Part shown: positions 11,301 to 34,800 of the stretch, in pieces
Numbering within the stretch: position 1 is the stretch's first letter
Layout of the letters: every line of letters begins with the position of its first letter
Assembly: GCA_036245805.1 (NCBI GenBank)
Contig: BTRK01000001.1
Span: 13,144,001-13,208,000 of the forward strand
Length of the DNA: 64,000 nucleotides
DNA from: Pristionchus mayeri
Lineage: Eukaryota > Nematoda > Chromadorea > Rhabditida > Neodiplogasteridae
Reading direction: 5' to 3'
Notes under the pieces: generated by a model
Databases searched by the model: none
Seen by the model: only the letters and a program-made list of their open reading frames with translations
Told to the model about the DNA's origin: nothing
Position numbers and translations under genes: made by a program

Positions 11301-14146
11301 ATGAAATCAATAAATTCAGATGGCGTGATTACTAGAGGCTTGAACACGACATCTGTGTTCACTTCTCCAGGTGAAACCTTACAGTAGTCAACAAACAAAT
11401 TTATTATTTCACCTGAAAATTGCATTGACTTGTTAAATCTCGGATATTATTTTTTTTTCTAAAAAACTATTCAGTGAAGCTGAAAATATAATCACTAATT
11501 ATTTTTGATTATTATTGCTAGGTTATGTCGGATGCGGAATCGACGCAAACACTGGAGGACCTGCGAGATACTATTTCGACAATAACTTGATCGGCTTTGA
11601 CAGCTCGTTTACTGTGCAAAGTGATTAGTAAGTTTATGCAAATTAAAGTTCCATCATCTACGATAATTGTGTGCACATTTTTTTCAGTGGGATGTCTGTT
11701 CACATCACTGGCGACTACTCAATCACTACCGTGAATGACGAAGTAACGCTCACCGTGAATGACATTGAGGAAACGTAAGACATCGACTTATGATACATTC
11801 CACGAGAAAACGTACCTTTTGGGAGGGGTCGACGGATGGTGAAGTCCCCATACCGAGTGCTGATATTTGGTCCAATATGAACGGTTCTGGTGCACTTTCC
11901 GAAAAATGCCAGAACAGGCCCAAAAAATCAAAATTTTCAAATTTTTGAAAAGTACGATATTATAGGTTTTCTAGGTTTATTGTTCGATGAAAATAACGAA
12001 AAACATACTTTGAATGCGATCAGATGCCGATAAAGAGTCGAAAACGTCGATTTTTGAAGATTTTTGCCCGTCCTGAAAATTGTGTCAACCAGTCTACCAA
12101 AACTGATTACATTTTCGGATCCCCGTGCAAAACTACGCATAAAACCCGAATTTGGCGAAATTGTATCCATGTGCTCTGAAGTTATGGTGTCCAGAATAAG
12201 GCTCACTTGGGGTGAGCACTTTGAGAAAAACCATCACAATATCTCCAAATCAGAATGGGCTCTTTTTTGCACCGAATCTTATTTTTTTTCCGAATCTAGA
12301 TTTGAAACCCTGTGATTTTCGGAAACGAATTTTCGTCAGATTGCTACCCAACCAACTGGAAATCATTATATGGGTTGAATATATTAATTCTGAGCGAAAT
12401 ATCATGCAGTTGAATTTCAAAACTGAGAGCGTCGCAAACTCTCAAAATTTCCAAAATTTCGAAAAAAATCGCATTTTCACAGGGTTTCAAATCATTAGTG
12501 CGTGTAATTGAGCGTGAAATACATAACAACAATGTAAATAAGCATGAGACATGAGTTTATGGCAAAATGAGAGATTTCGGATGATTGCAAACCTGATTTT
12601 AGCGGGAAAAAACCGCTCATTGTGAAATGAGAGAAATTCGGAATTTCCAAAAATGAAAATTTCACAATGAAGACTTCAAATTGCCTGACCATGACCTCAA
12701 ATTATTTGATTCGATTTAAAAATAAGATTCGGTACAAAAAAGAAACCATTCGGCATGATTTGGAGATATTGTGATGGTTTTGCTCAGAGACCTAACCCCA
12801 AGTGAGCCTTATTCTGGACACCAGAACTTCAGAGCACATGGATAAAATTTCGCCAAATTGGGGTTTTATGCGTAGTTTTGGCACGGGGAATCCGAACCTT
12901 TAATCAGTTTTGGTAGACTGGTTGAAAAACTTTTCAGGACGGGCAAAAATCTTCGAAAATCGACGTTTTCGACTCTTTATCGGCATCTGACCGCATTCAA
13001 AGTATGTTTTTCGTTATTTTCATCGAAAAATAAACCTGGAAAACCTATAATTTCGTACTTTTCGAAAATTAGAAAATTTCCATTTTTTTGGACCTGTTCT
13101 GGCATTTTTCGGAAAGTGCACCAGAACCGTTCATATTGGGCCAAATATCAGCACCCGGTATGGGAACTTCACCAGCGAAATATTGAGGAAGGTTGCAAAA
13201 AAGCCATCCGTGAGTTGGTACGTTTTCTCGTGGAATGTCTCTTATTACATCAGGATGTTAAACTCATTAAGATGATTTGCCCAACAATAACAAACATATC
13301 TGATATTAATTTATTAGTATTTTGTAATTTAATAATTTAATATGTATGTTCAATTCAACGTATTTATCATGCATTATTCGAAACAGGTCATGATAGTGAT
13401 TATGCAAAGATAGTAAAGTCTATCATTGCTTGTTTTGAATAATGCATGATTCTATAATTGAAACTGAAATTATCGTTGCAGGCTCAATGGAACCAATCAT
13501 GCTTACTCACTTTCGTACGAGCCACAGTTTAAGAGATCTCCGGTACAAATCGGGCTGAAGTGGCAGAAGCAACCCTTTACTCAGGACTCGTTCGCGATAC
13601 AGATTGATGTGAGCACCCAGTGAATTTAAAGACCCAGATTTCGAAAATCCATATTGTTTTATGCCTTCTTGTTCTGAATTAGACAACTCCCAAATTTCAT
13701 ATCTTCCGATTAAAGGAATAGGCCTTTTGAAGAAAAAAAATCCGTTAAGATATTTTAGGCATTATTTGCAGGTAATCGACAAGGCTCCTGTGATTGCAAC
13801 CACCACGACAAGGCCTGCGCAAATCATCCAAACTACAGTCGCACCTCGGTCAGATACCAAATCACAACCTGGAAATCTCATCACCACAACTGAAAAGAGC
13901 GCAGTTGACGTAAACACGAAAACGACAACAGCACCGATAGTTGATGCAAAAGCAACTATTGATACAACATCTACAGTTGATACAAAAGCATCTACGGATG
14001 ATATTCAGACCACATCAAGATCAGCGGAAACCGAGGAAACAATAACGACAAGTGGAGAGCACGAGATAACAACTTCTTCAAGCGCGCACATATTCACTGG
14101 TAGTATCCTAATGGTCACCAATTGTTTGCTGATTGTGAAATGGTGA
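5321..14146 (+). CDS. Nine-exon gene for a 383-residue secreted, probably GPI- or membrane-anchored protein
   Basis: Exons: 5321-5428, 5873-5967, 6223-6271, 6376-6460, 8751-8870, 11522-11627, 11688-11774, 13482-13608 and 13772-14146. All introns are GT...AG and all phases agree, giving 383 codons plus stop. Residues 1-17 (MIASSLLILCLASIAES) are a signal peptide. Residues 18 to about 260 form a globular ectodomain with few cysteines and an N-x-T site in exon 8. Residues 260-365 are a Thr/Ser-rich, probably O-glycosylated stalk. The C-terminus is hydrophobic (about 367-383), as in GPI-anchor signals. I do not recognise the ectodomain family. AATAAA signals follow at about 14171 and 14223. Introns 1, 4, 5 and 7 are swollen by transposable elements. 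It is convergent with the demethylase gene. Confidence 0.85.
5512..5762. mobile_element. Palindromic MITE in intron 1 of the secreted-protein gene
   Basis: About 80-bp arms in inverted orientation flank a short centre: CAACCAGTTGCTGGGAACCC near 5544 faces GGGTTCCCCAGCAACTGGTT near 5718. The outer tips are GTGGGGACC and GGTCCAC. The repeated AACCAGTTG motif makes the element internally redundant. No coding capacity. Confidence 0.85.
6468..6538. mobile_element. Left half of a ~100-bp hairpin MITE split by a fold-back insertion
   Basis: GGTTGGATGAGAACTGTGAC with TGACGTCAT resembles one half of the intact hairpin at 37466-37562. The other half, with ATTCTCATCCGACCTAGTG, appears at about 8544-8580, just beyond the 6539-8543 fold-back element. 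The short element was therefore present before the larger one inserted. Confidence 0.65.
6539..8543. mobile_element. Fold-back element, family F2 copy B, in intron 4 of the secreted-protein gene
   Basis: It has the same GAGAGGAATCGGGA ... TCCCGATTCCTCTC ends as copy A at 1905-3654. TTAT lies on both sides, a likely 4-bp target duplication. The arms converge near 7.54 kb, where GTGCTCTAACCACC and GC-rich sequence form the loop. It interrupts a smaller hairpin MITE. Confidence 0.85.
9347..10333. mobile_element. hAT-like non-autonomous element in intron 5 of the secreted-protein gene
   Basis: The terminal inverted repeats TAGGGCTGGCGAATGAA and TTCATTCGCCAGCCCTA are exact. The flanking 8-mers GGCATAAC (9339-9346) and GACATAAC (10334-10341) differ by one base, fitting an 8-bp hAT duplication. 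A separate TTAA-bounded MITE is nested inside at 9558-9802. No transposase is visible. Confidence 0.85.
9558..9802. mobile_element. TTAA-bounded MITE, family M1
   Basis: Ends are TTAAAGGAGGAGTAAA and TTTACTCCTCCTTTAA. The core shares blocks such as AACGATAAGAAGCTCCGAAA and CAGATCAGGGACAGCTCAGG with elements at 30017-30258, 38881-39144 and 40328-40580. TTAA at both borders suggests a piggyBac-type target (inference). The conserved short open frame in it follows from nucleotide conservation, not a gene. Confidence 0.8.
10620..10714. repeat. Short imperfect hairpin element in intron 5
   Basis: GACCATAGTTGCCCACGCC at the left is mirrored by GGTGGGAAACTATGG at the right around CATTCATGGATGAGCG. 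A related segment with CCACAGTTGCCCAGCACTGG lies near 37,300 in the duplicated region. Confidence 0.6.
11795..13238. mobile_element. Fold-back element in intron 7 of the secreted-protein gene (about 1.44 kb)
   Basis: ACATTCCACGAGAAAACGTA at the left is mirrored by TACGTTTTCTCGTGGAATGT at the right. Long arms match inward, for example AAATATCAGCACCCGGTATG near 13143 against its complement near 11850. The centre lies at about 12.5 kb. No coding capacity; the open frames mirror each other. Confidence 0.85.
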
Positions 14147-14316
14147 TGTTCACTTTGAGAGGTTCTTCTGAATAAATGCATTGTCAAATGGCTCGATGTT
14201 TTTGGCATACAAAACAAGCATGAATAAATGATACAATATCGTAACACAAAACGAAAATGTACGAACGATATCGAAAAAAAAAACCTATAACGGCGGTTTA
14301 TTCTTACATACTGCAT

Positions 14317-25945
<11,629 letters not shown>

Positions 25946-26035
25946 CGTTATCTGACACCTTTTACTATAATTGGATATGCGAGAGACGATTGATGAAGCT
26001 GAATTAAAACAAACAAATTTATCAAGATTATTCAC

Positions 26036-26924
26036 ATTTTAAATGCGAGAATTTCGGAAAAATTTGCGATTGAAATTGGATAAATCAAATCAAAATCCGG
26101 ATGAGATGTAATGCGGTTTTTGAATGGTGAGAACCTTATGAAAGTGAAATATCGGTTACGTTCGAATGTTATGCCAACCGAATTAATTGGACAAGAACTG
26201 GTAAAGTGTATGCAACTTTACATGCATGTTTTGGGGCCAGGCTAGGATCAACCTAATAAGGCTAGCAGCGGCAAAGAGGAGGGAAATAGAGAAAGAAAGA
26301 TTGCGAAGAGTACAGCGGGGATAGAGAGAGAAGGAGGGAAGTGAGAGGGAGAGAGGGAATTTGAGGGAAGGCGCCTTGGTTAGAGGAAGCGTTCAGCATT
26401 GAATGAGAGTAATTACCCGTGTCTTACTCAGGGCACGCGAAAGAAGGGGGAAATGAGAGAGAGTGTGGGAGAGAGGTCATCCATCTACCTAATGCGCACC
26501 TGCCCTAGAGATGGCATGCCGAGGATTCGTATCTTCGGTCTGACTAACCTGCTCTAAGCGATGAGAGAGAACACATCCCTACCTCTCGCAGATGGGGGGG
26601 CCTTCCCCCTGGAAAGAGAGGGAGCACCAACCTACGAGCGGATGATGATGAGCAGTGCCAGTGGGAATCTGTCCAGGGCGCGCGATGTGATCGCCCGGGA
26701 TTTTATCGCAGCTGTGGCATGCCCTCTGGCGGGGATCAAAAAGACAAGTTATGAGGGCATTGTCACCAGGGTGAGGCAGGGCATGTGAACAGGCTAGGAC
26801 GCTGGAGTGAAAGAAAGAAAGAAAAATAGTAAGAATTATTGGCTACAAGAACATCACGTCGGGGTCAAATTCAAAAATATACCTCTCCATATTCTGTAAA
26901 TATGCAAATCAATACCCACCTTGC
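26036..26924. other. Intergenic, upstream of the demethylase gene; purine-rich tract
   Basis: About 26270-26470 is GA-rich, with repeated GAGAGA, GAAAG and GGGAG motifs and no exon. A 75-codon open frame at 26561-26788 has no recognisable similarity and no splice context, so I do not call it a gene. The demethylase promoter should lie in the proximal part, but I see no clear core element. Confidence 0.5.
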
Positions 26925-27976
26925 ACAGGGTGGCTGATAAATATTGCGTCCACCTTTTGAATAATATCTCGCAAACAAATAAAAGGATAATTTTCATATT
27001 GCGTTTAAATATACCGTGCAAAACAATTACTAGACGCAGGCTTCATGGTATCGACTGGCCTCTTAGCATGGAGGAAAAAAGTAGTCTACATTTTTACTCA
27101 ATGCGCCGTTCACATTTTTCGATATATAAAATGATCTCAATGTCCATCGAAATTGCAACCGAGGTGAATATGAAGAGTAACCCTTCCACTAAGTGATAAT
27201 CTTGTCAAATGCGATATAGGGTCTCGGAAAACAGAGAGAGATAAATTTGATGACTTTCAGTCACGCATATGCAAAAAACTCACTTTTCGGAATTTCTTAT
27301 TCTGAATGTTGATACCGCCGTATAATGTTGCATAGCTATTAACAGAGTCGAGTTATGAAATAGTGTTGCATCAAATTGAATGTAAACGTTGCATTAATGG
27401 TAGAAGTAGGCACCTCAAAATATCGCTAAAAGCGGCGCTTCGCAGCATTTCGCAACTTATTCTGGTTCCGAATCAATATGCCCAAGCAAATGGAATGCAT
27501 TTTCACAATAAAAAATGATGCAGTATCATGCATAAAATAGAACAATTCCAATAGCTAATGTGTTCGAAGAATGCGGCTTCGAAATATTATTATTTTTTAT
27601 AGAGCGCCGTTCTTAATGAAATAATTTTAAAGCATTTCTGAGAAAGTTCCGAGGATGATAATATAATTGATCACATATTTATACGTGTAAATGATTGTTC
27701 TTATTAGGAATAAATGGATGAGTCCTGTATCTAATTCATTGCTGTAAGGCGGCATAAACTATCACATACGTTTATGTGCCCAGAAAAGTCCCAATTCCAA
27801 AACAAAATATTTCAGAAGTGATAACTCTTGAAATACTTGAACAATCCAGATAATATTTATAGGCTAATAACTTTTGTCCCTTACCAACATAGTTACCAAA
27901 TTTGATGCAATGGTGCCTACAGAGAATGGAGATTGAGAAACAAGAAAAGTGGCGCAATATTTATCAGCCACCCTGT
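26925..27976. mobile_element. DNA transposon remnant with 24-bp terminal inverted repeats; holds the left boundary of the palindrome
   Basis: ACAGGGTGGCTGATAAATAT (26925) and ATATTTATCAGCCACCCTGT (ending 27976) are exact inverted termini. The interior of about 1 kb has no transposase frame. The left end of the palindrome, base 27845, falls 131 bp inside its right end, so only that end is duplicated in the other arm (59625-59756). Confidence 0.82.
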
Positions 27977-28873
27977 ATTTGACATATTATTTAAATTTTG
28001 AGAAGAACAGTAATGTGATTGTAAATTTGATATTGCAAATTCTACGAAAGAAAAAAGTACGGCCTTATGATAATTATTTGTTTTAATATTTACATTAATT
28101 GTGGCTAAGTCTGACATTGCGAGCGGAAATGCTACTTGGATTTTAGGGAAACATTGATGATGGTCATGAACCAATTATGGGACTCTAACAAGAGAATTGT
28201 CAAAGATCTGCACAGAAACATGCAAAGTATGGTTCACGTTGTTGTTCGAAATAAGAAAAGTACCAGGATCTGTATCTGAACACAACATATATTACACTAA
28301 GACAGGAACGAACAATATATGACTATTCGTAACCGGGCTATTTACTCAACGAGAAGGGACAACAGATATATTGTGAAACTTGAGACAGGCGTAGGCATAG
28401 GTAGAGCCATTCTGGGACATTATCGGAATTGAGCGCTGTTTAATTCGTGCTATGACTGAGCCAGTAAACGCAATCTTTCAAATCATATGACACCACTAAA
28501 CACGAGCATTTTAATTAAAGATTAATAAACGTCCATTCATGTCATTCACAGAACTCGATATGTATGATAAATATTGCGAAGCGGAAATTGTTCCTCTCGT
28601 CGTTACCTGACCCATTTTCTGTCCTCCTTGAAGATTGAGATGCCTCTTTGATAATACATAATTTGAATGTTGTCTCATCACCCTCTAAATGTCGTTTTAA
28701 GCGTTACGCGATTAAGTGCACGTCGGATTCGAATTATTGCACGTCGGAATTATCATAATATGAAATGCGTGAGATTTTCCATGTTTGTTGCAATTTCCCT
28801 CCCTCTCCTTCTCCATTTTCCATTCATTCACTCCGATTCTTCTCGTCGCGCGCGGTCGGAGGCAGTCTTTGCC
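27977..28873. promoter_or_regulatory. 5' flank of the arm 1 DPP3-like gene
   Basis: No exon is seen here. About 0.9 kb upstream of the start codon at 28874 is included in the duplication, so both complete gene copies have the same proximal promoter. GC-rich TCGTCGCGCGCGGTCGG lies about 25 bp before the ATG. No TATA box or regulatory motif can be assigned. Confidence 0.4.
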
Positions 28874-31800
28874 ATGTGGAGCGTGAGTTGTTTTTGAATC
28901 ATTTTAATCTTTTGCACACATTTTCAACGCTTCGATCAATACACAATTTAAAAAAATATCTTTGATACGGTTTGAAAATGCAGGAGGGGTTTCTCGTCGT
29001 TGCCTCCATTCTGGTTGCGACTACCGTTCAATGGATTTGTGGTAGGAAGAGGGGCAAATATCGAACGAATGGATTGCCTGGAGAAAAGGCAAATAAGGTA
29101 TGCAATCTAATCAAGATATGTTATTGACACTTCCTTTTTAACACATTTTATCGCTAGCCAAACCATTAATCTACCTAATACAATATACCAGTGTTATAAT
29201 GTATTATAAGTTTCAGAATTTCGGTGGAGTTGGGAACGCTAAAGCCCAAAAAAAACCACTTAAATTCCGAGTTGTTCGCCTTGAATGCAATGACACCTTT
29301 AAATGTAAGTTTCTCTTATACTAATGGTGTGTCCAGAAAATTTTCTGATTTTTTTTGTATGAACATATTCTCCACATTAACGATTGTCCATCCCAAATTC
29401 CAATACTATTGAATTTAGTAACCATTGCCCAATCATAAGAATACAATATTGCTATGATTACAATACAATACAATATTTATCTGTTGTCGCTTTCTGACGA
29501 TGTGGGGTCAGAAAAGGTCGTTCTTCTCATTTCAAGATGGTCATTTGCGCTGTGCTTGCGAGAGGATCAACATCGGATCAACGATTTCATAGCATATGTA
29601 GAATCTCACTACATGTCGTAAACGAAGCCTTGCGTGTTCTCGAATATTCTTTGCTCGAATCCTCCAGACTCGATGATCAATCTTTCAACGATATGATCGA
29701 ATCTAGATTCTGAAGAAACAAACATCATGGTAGGTCATACCCATCACACGGTGACCACTCCGGCTTGGATTGAAATTCCTTTCTTGATGAGTCGACGGCG
29801 GAAGCGAGGGGAATTAGGGGAAACCACTCAAAATCACAGAGATATGAGAGGGACCGTCCGCGACGACTAACAAGGAATGGAATGGAATATTATGTTTCCT
29901 TCCAATCTGGCCAAAAGTACAAAGTAATATGAAGTACCACAAAATATCTCCAAGTTGCGCATATTCAAATTAGGGTTCGATTTTATCGCACAGAGAAAAA
30001 ACCTCTGCTTTTGTTGTTAAAGGAGACGCAAAGAGAAAATTCAATTTTTGAAGATTTGCATGGCTTAGTTCTCCCCAACGATAATAAGCTCCGAAATTTC
30101 CACATTGATATCTCCATTGCGAACAGAGCTAACGCTTGGCGGGGAGAAAAATCAGGGAAAGCTCAGGCAACGTGCGAGAGAGTGCGCGACTTGAAGGGAG
30201 TTCTCGTCAAATTGAAACATTTCAACCGGGCGTTCGTTTGCCTTTACTCCGGCTTTAAATGTGATCAGTAATGAGCGATCAATAAGTACACATGAGTGGC
30301 ACAAGTAAAGCCCACTTAAAGAATTATGTGATCTTGTATTTTAAAATTAGTAATTAGCGGTATCAAACCCATGCGTTCATGCGCAGCAAAAATATTATAG
30401 ACTAAAACGTTACGGTGGGTCAGTGAAGTACCAATAACATAAACTTGTTTAAAAAAAGGAAAACAGCTGATACAAATCTCATGAAATGTGTGTGATTGGG
30501 CAATGTTTGATCTATACAATAGTGTTGGTATTTGTGATTGACAATCGTTACTGTGGAGTATACTCCGAAAAAAAAATCGGAAAACTTTCTGGCCACCCCA
30601 ATATTCGTAGATTATATATTTTATATTTTAGGCCTCCCTTTGACTAAGCGAAAACAGATTCCAAATATGATAGAAATGTACTACAAGGAGCTATTCAATG
30701 AAGTCCTACAGGTGGATTTCACTTATAGAAATTACGTATAGAAAAAAAAACTTATAGAAAAAAAAACTTATAGAAATATCATTTTGACTGTTCTTACCAA
30801 TTCGAGGCATATTCCATCCACCTTTCACCATTCCCCACAAGGCATAATATTGATTTGATGGTTGTATAGTAACAGGGTTAAACTAGTGCAAAAGACCTTA
30901 CTATACAATATTACAGTACTTACCTGACGCAGCAGCCATAATCATTCTTCTCCATCGTATTTTCCACTCGGAATCAATCAAAGTGCTCAAGAAGAAAGCA
31001 AAACGAGTGGTGAGGCCAAAATCGCCAGTAAAATGTCTTCTAAACATACAGTCGCGCCGGAAAGTCACCAGGCACTGTTTGAACTTGTTGCAACTTTATG
31101 CACAGGAAAGGCATCATACTGGTACTAAGGTATGATGTACCTAATTCATCGGACAATATGGTCATGGTATTATGGCATGACGTCATTGCTTAGTTATTGC
31201 GTAGTGATGACACAATCAATCTTCACTTTTTCAAAACGACATTATTCTTACATAGATTTTTGTCTGCTTTCCAAACTTTCTGAGGTTGGATATATGACCG
31301 AGGGCTACCCAGAATATATTTTTGAATGAGCAGCGCGGTCGAAATTTGGCTGCAGTCGTGCTGCAAAAACAGGGTCCGAAATTCAGATCTCGGCATCTCG
31401 GCGACTAGCTGGAGAATCGTTCAATGCATCAAAGTGATCGTAATCACATTTCCAATTGATCCTGAGAATATTAAAATGGTCGGTCAACATTTGCCCTCAG
31501 GGCACCAAAAAATCACTTTTTTGCATGCTCATTTTTTGGACATTCATTACTTTGTGCGTAGTTTCTGGAAAAATCTGATTTTTATATGAGAATGTGCAAA
31601 ATGTATTACATATATGATGGCCAACTTTTTAGATTGTTTGGATATCTTTCCTGGCCGCTGCGAAAATTTTTCGCAGGGATACTCGGGTCTGGAGACACCT
31701 TATGTACCCCAATGGACGAGAGTGCGTAAACATGTTGTTTTCCGACCCTACCTCTGAAAAACGCACGCCGCGGCCAGGAAAGATATCCAAACAATCTAAA

Positions 31801-34800
31801 AAGTTGGCCTTCATATATGTAATACATTTTGCACATTCTCATATAAAAATCAGATTTTTCCATAAACTGTCCACAAAGTTATGAATGTCCAAGAAATGAG
31901 CATGTAAAAAAGTGATTTTTTGGTGCCCTGAGGGCAAATTTTGACCGATCATGTTCATATTCTGAGGATCATCTGGAATTGTGATTACTTTCATTTTGAT
32001 GCTTTGAACTAGTCTCCAGCTAGTCTAGAAGCCGAGATCTGAATTTCGGAGCCTGTTTTTTCAGCACGGCTGCAGCCAATGTGCGACCGCGAAAAAGTGC
32101 ATATTGATTGCGTCATCACTACGCAATAATTAAGCAATGACTATTGTGTAGTCGCCCTTGCCTTGTAGCCTTACTCAATTACCATACGTGTAGACTAGAC
32201 TCCCCTCTTCCCTCGTCTAGTGCAGACTGCACTCTCCCCTCCTCTCCCCATTGGCTATTAGCATGTCACCTGTTAATGACCTTGTCTCGATCATAGTCAC
32301 ATTCTTCCGATTGATTCCTCGTGAAGTGCGAGTGAATGCAGTGAAGAGGGACGACTCTTACGTGAAGTGGATTGAGAGGGAGTACAGTGACATCTGCAAG
32401 GAAGGACTGGGAACGTGTGAGAAGGCTAAGGCGAGGTTCCGCTTGAGAGAAGGATCGATTCCCGTCTTCTGCAAGAGAAGAGACATTCCCCTTGCCTTAC
32501 TTCCCAAAGTCGATGAAGAGATTGACAGACTTCTTGCGATGAATGCAATCGAGTCGGTGGAATACCTCGAGTGGGCAGCACCCATCCTGGTGGTTCCGAA
32601 GCCGAACGGGAAGTTGAGAGTGTGCGTAGACTTCTCAACTGGTCTGAACGCGAATCTCGAGCCGCATAATCACCCGTTGCCGGTTATGACAGAGATATTC
32701 ACTCGTCTGGAAGGATGCACTCTCTTCAGTCAGATCGATCTCAGTGATGCATATCTGCAAATTCCAGTGGAGGAGACGTGTAGAGATCTGCTTGGAGTGT
32801 GCACGCATAGAGGATTGTTCCGTTTCACGAGATTGCCATTCGGAGTGAGCGTAGCTCCTGGAATCTTTCAGAAGGCGATGGACACGATGCTTGCCGGTTG
32901 TAACAACGCCCAGGCGTATCTGGATGACATCGTGGTCGGTGGAAAGAACAAGGAAAGTCACGACATGAATCTGAAGAGAGTACTCGAGAGAATCAAAGAT
33001 TATGGATTCAGAATTCGACCAGAAAAGTGCTCATTCGGAATGAGTAAAATCAAGTACCTCGGATTCATTATTGATCAAGCTGGAAGAAGACCAGACCCAG
33101 CAAAGGTGAAGGCTGTGAGGGAAATGCCACCGCCACAAGATGTACACTCATTGAGATCTTTTCTCGGAATGGTATCCTACTACGGGTCTTTTATCGATGG
33201 GATGCAGAAGTTGCGATCACCTCTCGATTACCTGCTCAGAGATGGTGTTGAGTGGAATTGGTCGATAGAATGCGAGAAAGCATTCAAGGAAATTAGATCG
33301 ATTCTGGCATCAGATCTGAATTTGATTCACTACGATCCTCAGAAGGAATTGGTGCTAGCTGCTGATGCGAGTGAGAAAGGAATCGGAGGGATGATCGCCC
33401 ACCGAGTCATTGGAAGACTCGTGCCGATTGTACATGCATCAAGAGCCTTGAAATCAGCCGAGATCAAATACGCCCAGATCGAGAAAGAAGGACTGGCTTT
33501 GGTTTTCGGAGTGACGAAGTTCCATCGATACCTATTTGGAAGGAGATTTGTGATGCAAACGGATCATAAGCCCCTCCTGACGATATTCGGATCGAAGAAT
33601 GGAATACCGGTGCATACAGCGAGGAGACTGTATCACTGGGCGACGATCTTGTTGGGATATAACTTTACGATGGAACTTTACGATACGGAGGGTTTCGCTT
33701 ATGCAGATGCACTCTCTCGATTGATGGTTGATTCGAGAGATGGACAAGATGATGAGAATGTGCTCGAAGATGCAGAGACACTCATCGTGAGAATAATCAG
33801 AACCAGCATCGAGAAATTGCCTGTAACTTCTGAGGATATCAAATACGCGCTATCGGCGGACCAGCTGCTGTCTAGAGTCAGGAATTTCCATCTCACGAGA
33901 TGGCCGAATGAGAAGACTCTCCGTGAGGATAGTGAATTTGACCAACTGAAGCCATTTTACTCAAGGAGAATGGAGTTGGCGGTGGTTGACGATTGTCTAA
34001 TGGTGAACAATCGAGTCGTAATTCCCAGATCGCTCATCAAGGAAGTGCTGAAAATGCTGCGTGCAGGGCACCCAGGTGTTGTCAGAAAGAAGTCGATTGC
34101 TCGACAGGTGTGCTACTGGTATCGGATGTACGGAGACATTGAACAAGTTGTTCTTTCGTGCGATCAGTGTGCACAGGCACTCAAGAGACCGACGAAGGTG
34201 CCACTCGAACCATGGCCGAAGACGCGTGATCCATGGGAGAGAATCCACTTGGAATATTGCGGTCCTGTGGACGGTAAATGTCTCCTGGTCATAGTCGACT
34301 CATTGCCGAAATGGCCCGAAGTCGTGGTGACATCGTCGATGACTGCAGGTGCCACAATTCGTATTCTGAATGAATCGATCGCCAGGAACGGCCTCCCCAG
34401 AGTGATAGTGACAGATAATGGCCCGCAGTTCAATTCGGATGCGTTTAATCGTTACTGTCGTGAAAGTGGAATTATCCACATGAATACTCCTACGTACCAC
34501 CCCCAGAGCAATGGTCAGGCGGAGGGATTTGTCGATTCCGTGAAGAGAAGTTTGCTGAAGCAAAAGGGAGAGCGATCACTCGAGGAAGCTCTCCAGCTGT
34601 TTCTCTACAACTATCGGAAAACTCCAAATCCCCAGTGTGATGGGAAGACACCGAGTGAAATGATGTTCGGAAGGAACATTCGATCAGAGGTGGATCTCAT
34701 GAGTCCCATGAGAGTAATGACTGGAAACGATGAACGGATCGACCGAATGAGGGAGAGATTCGATCAGAAACACGGTGCGAAAGCACGATCGTTCAAGATT

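Noticed and set aside
12211..12692. Paired open frames in intron 7 of the secreted-protein gene
   Set aside because: They lie in the fold-back element and mirror each other on both arms.
26561..26788. 75-codon open frame MRENTSLPLADGG
   Set aside because: No similarity, no supporting splice sites, and it lies in compositionally biased intergenic DNA.
30930..30998. Minus-strand mini-exon starting MEKNDYGCC with a GTAAG donor in arm 1
   Set aside because: It is the complement of a phase-consistent DPP3 exon (30917-31009) that aligns with the family, so the minus-strand reading is a shadow.
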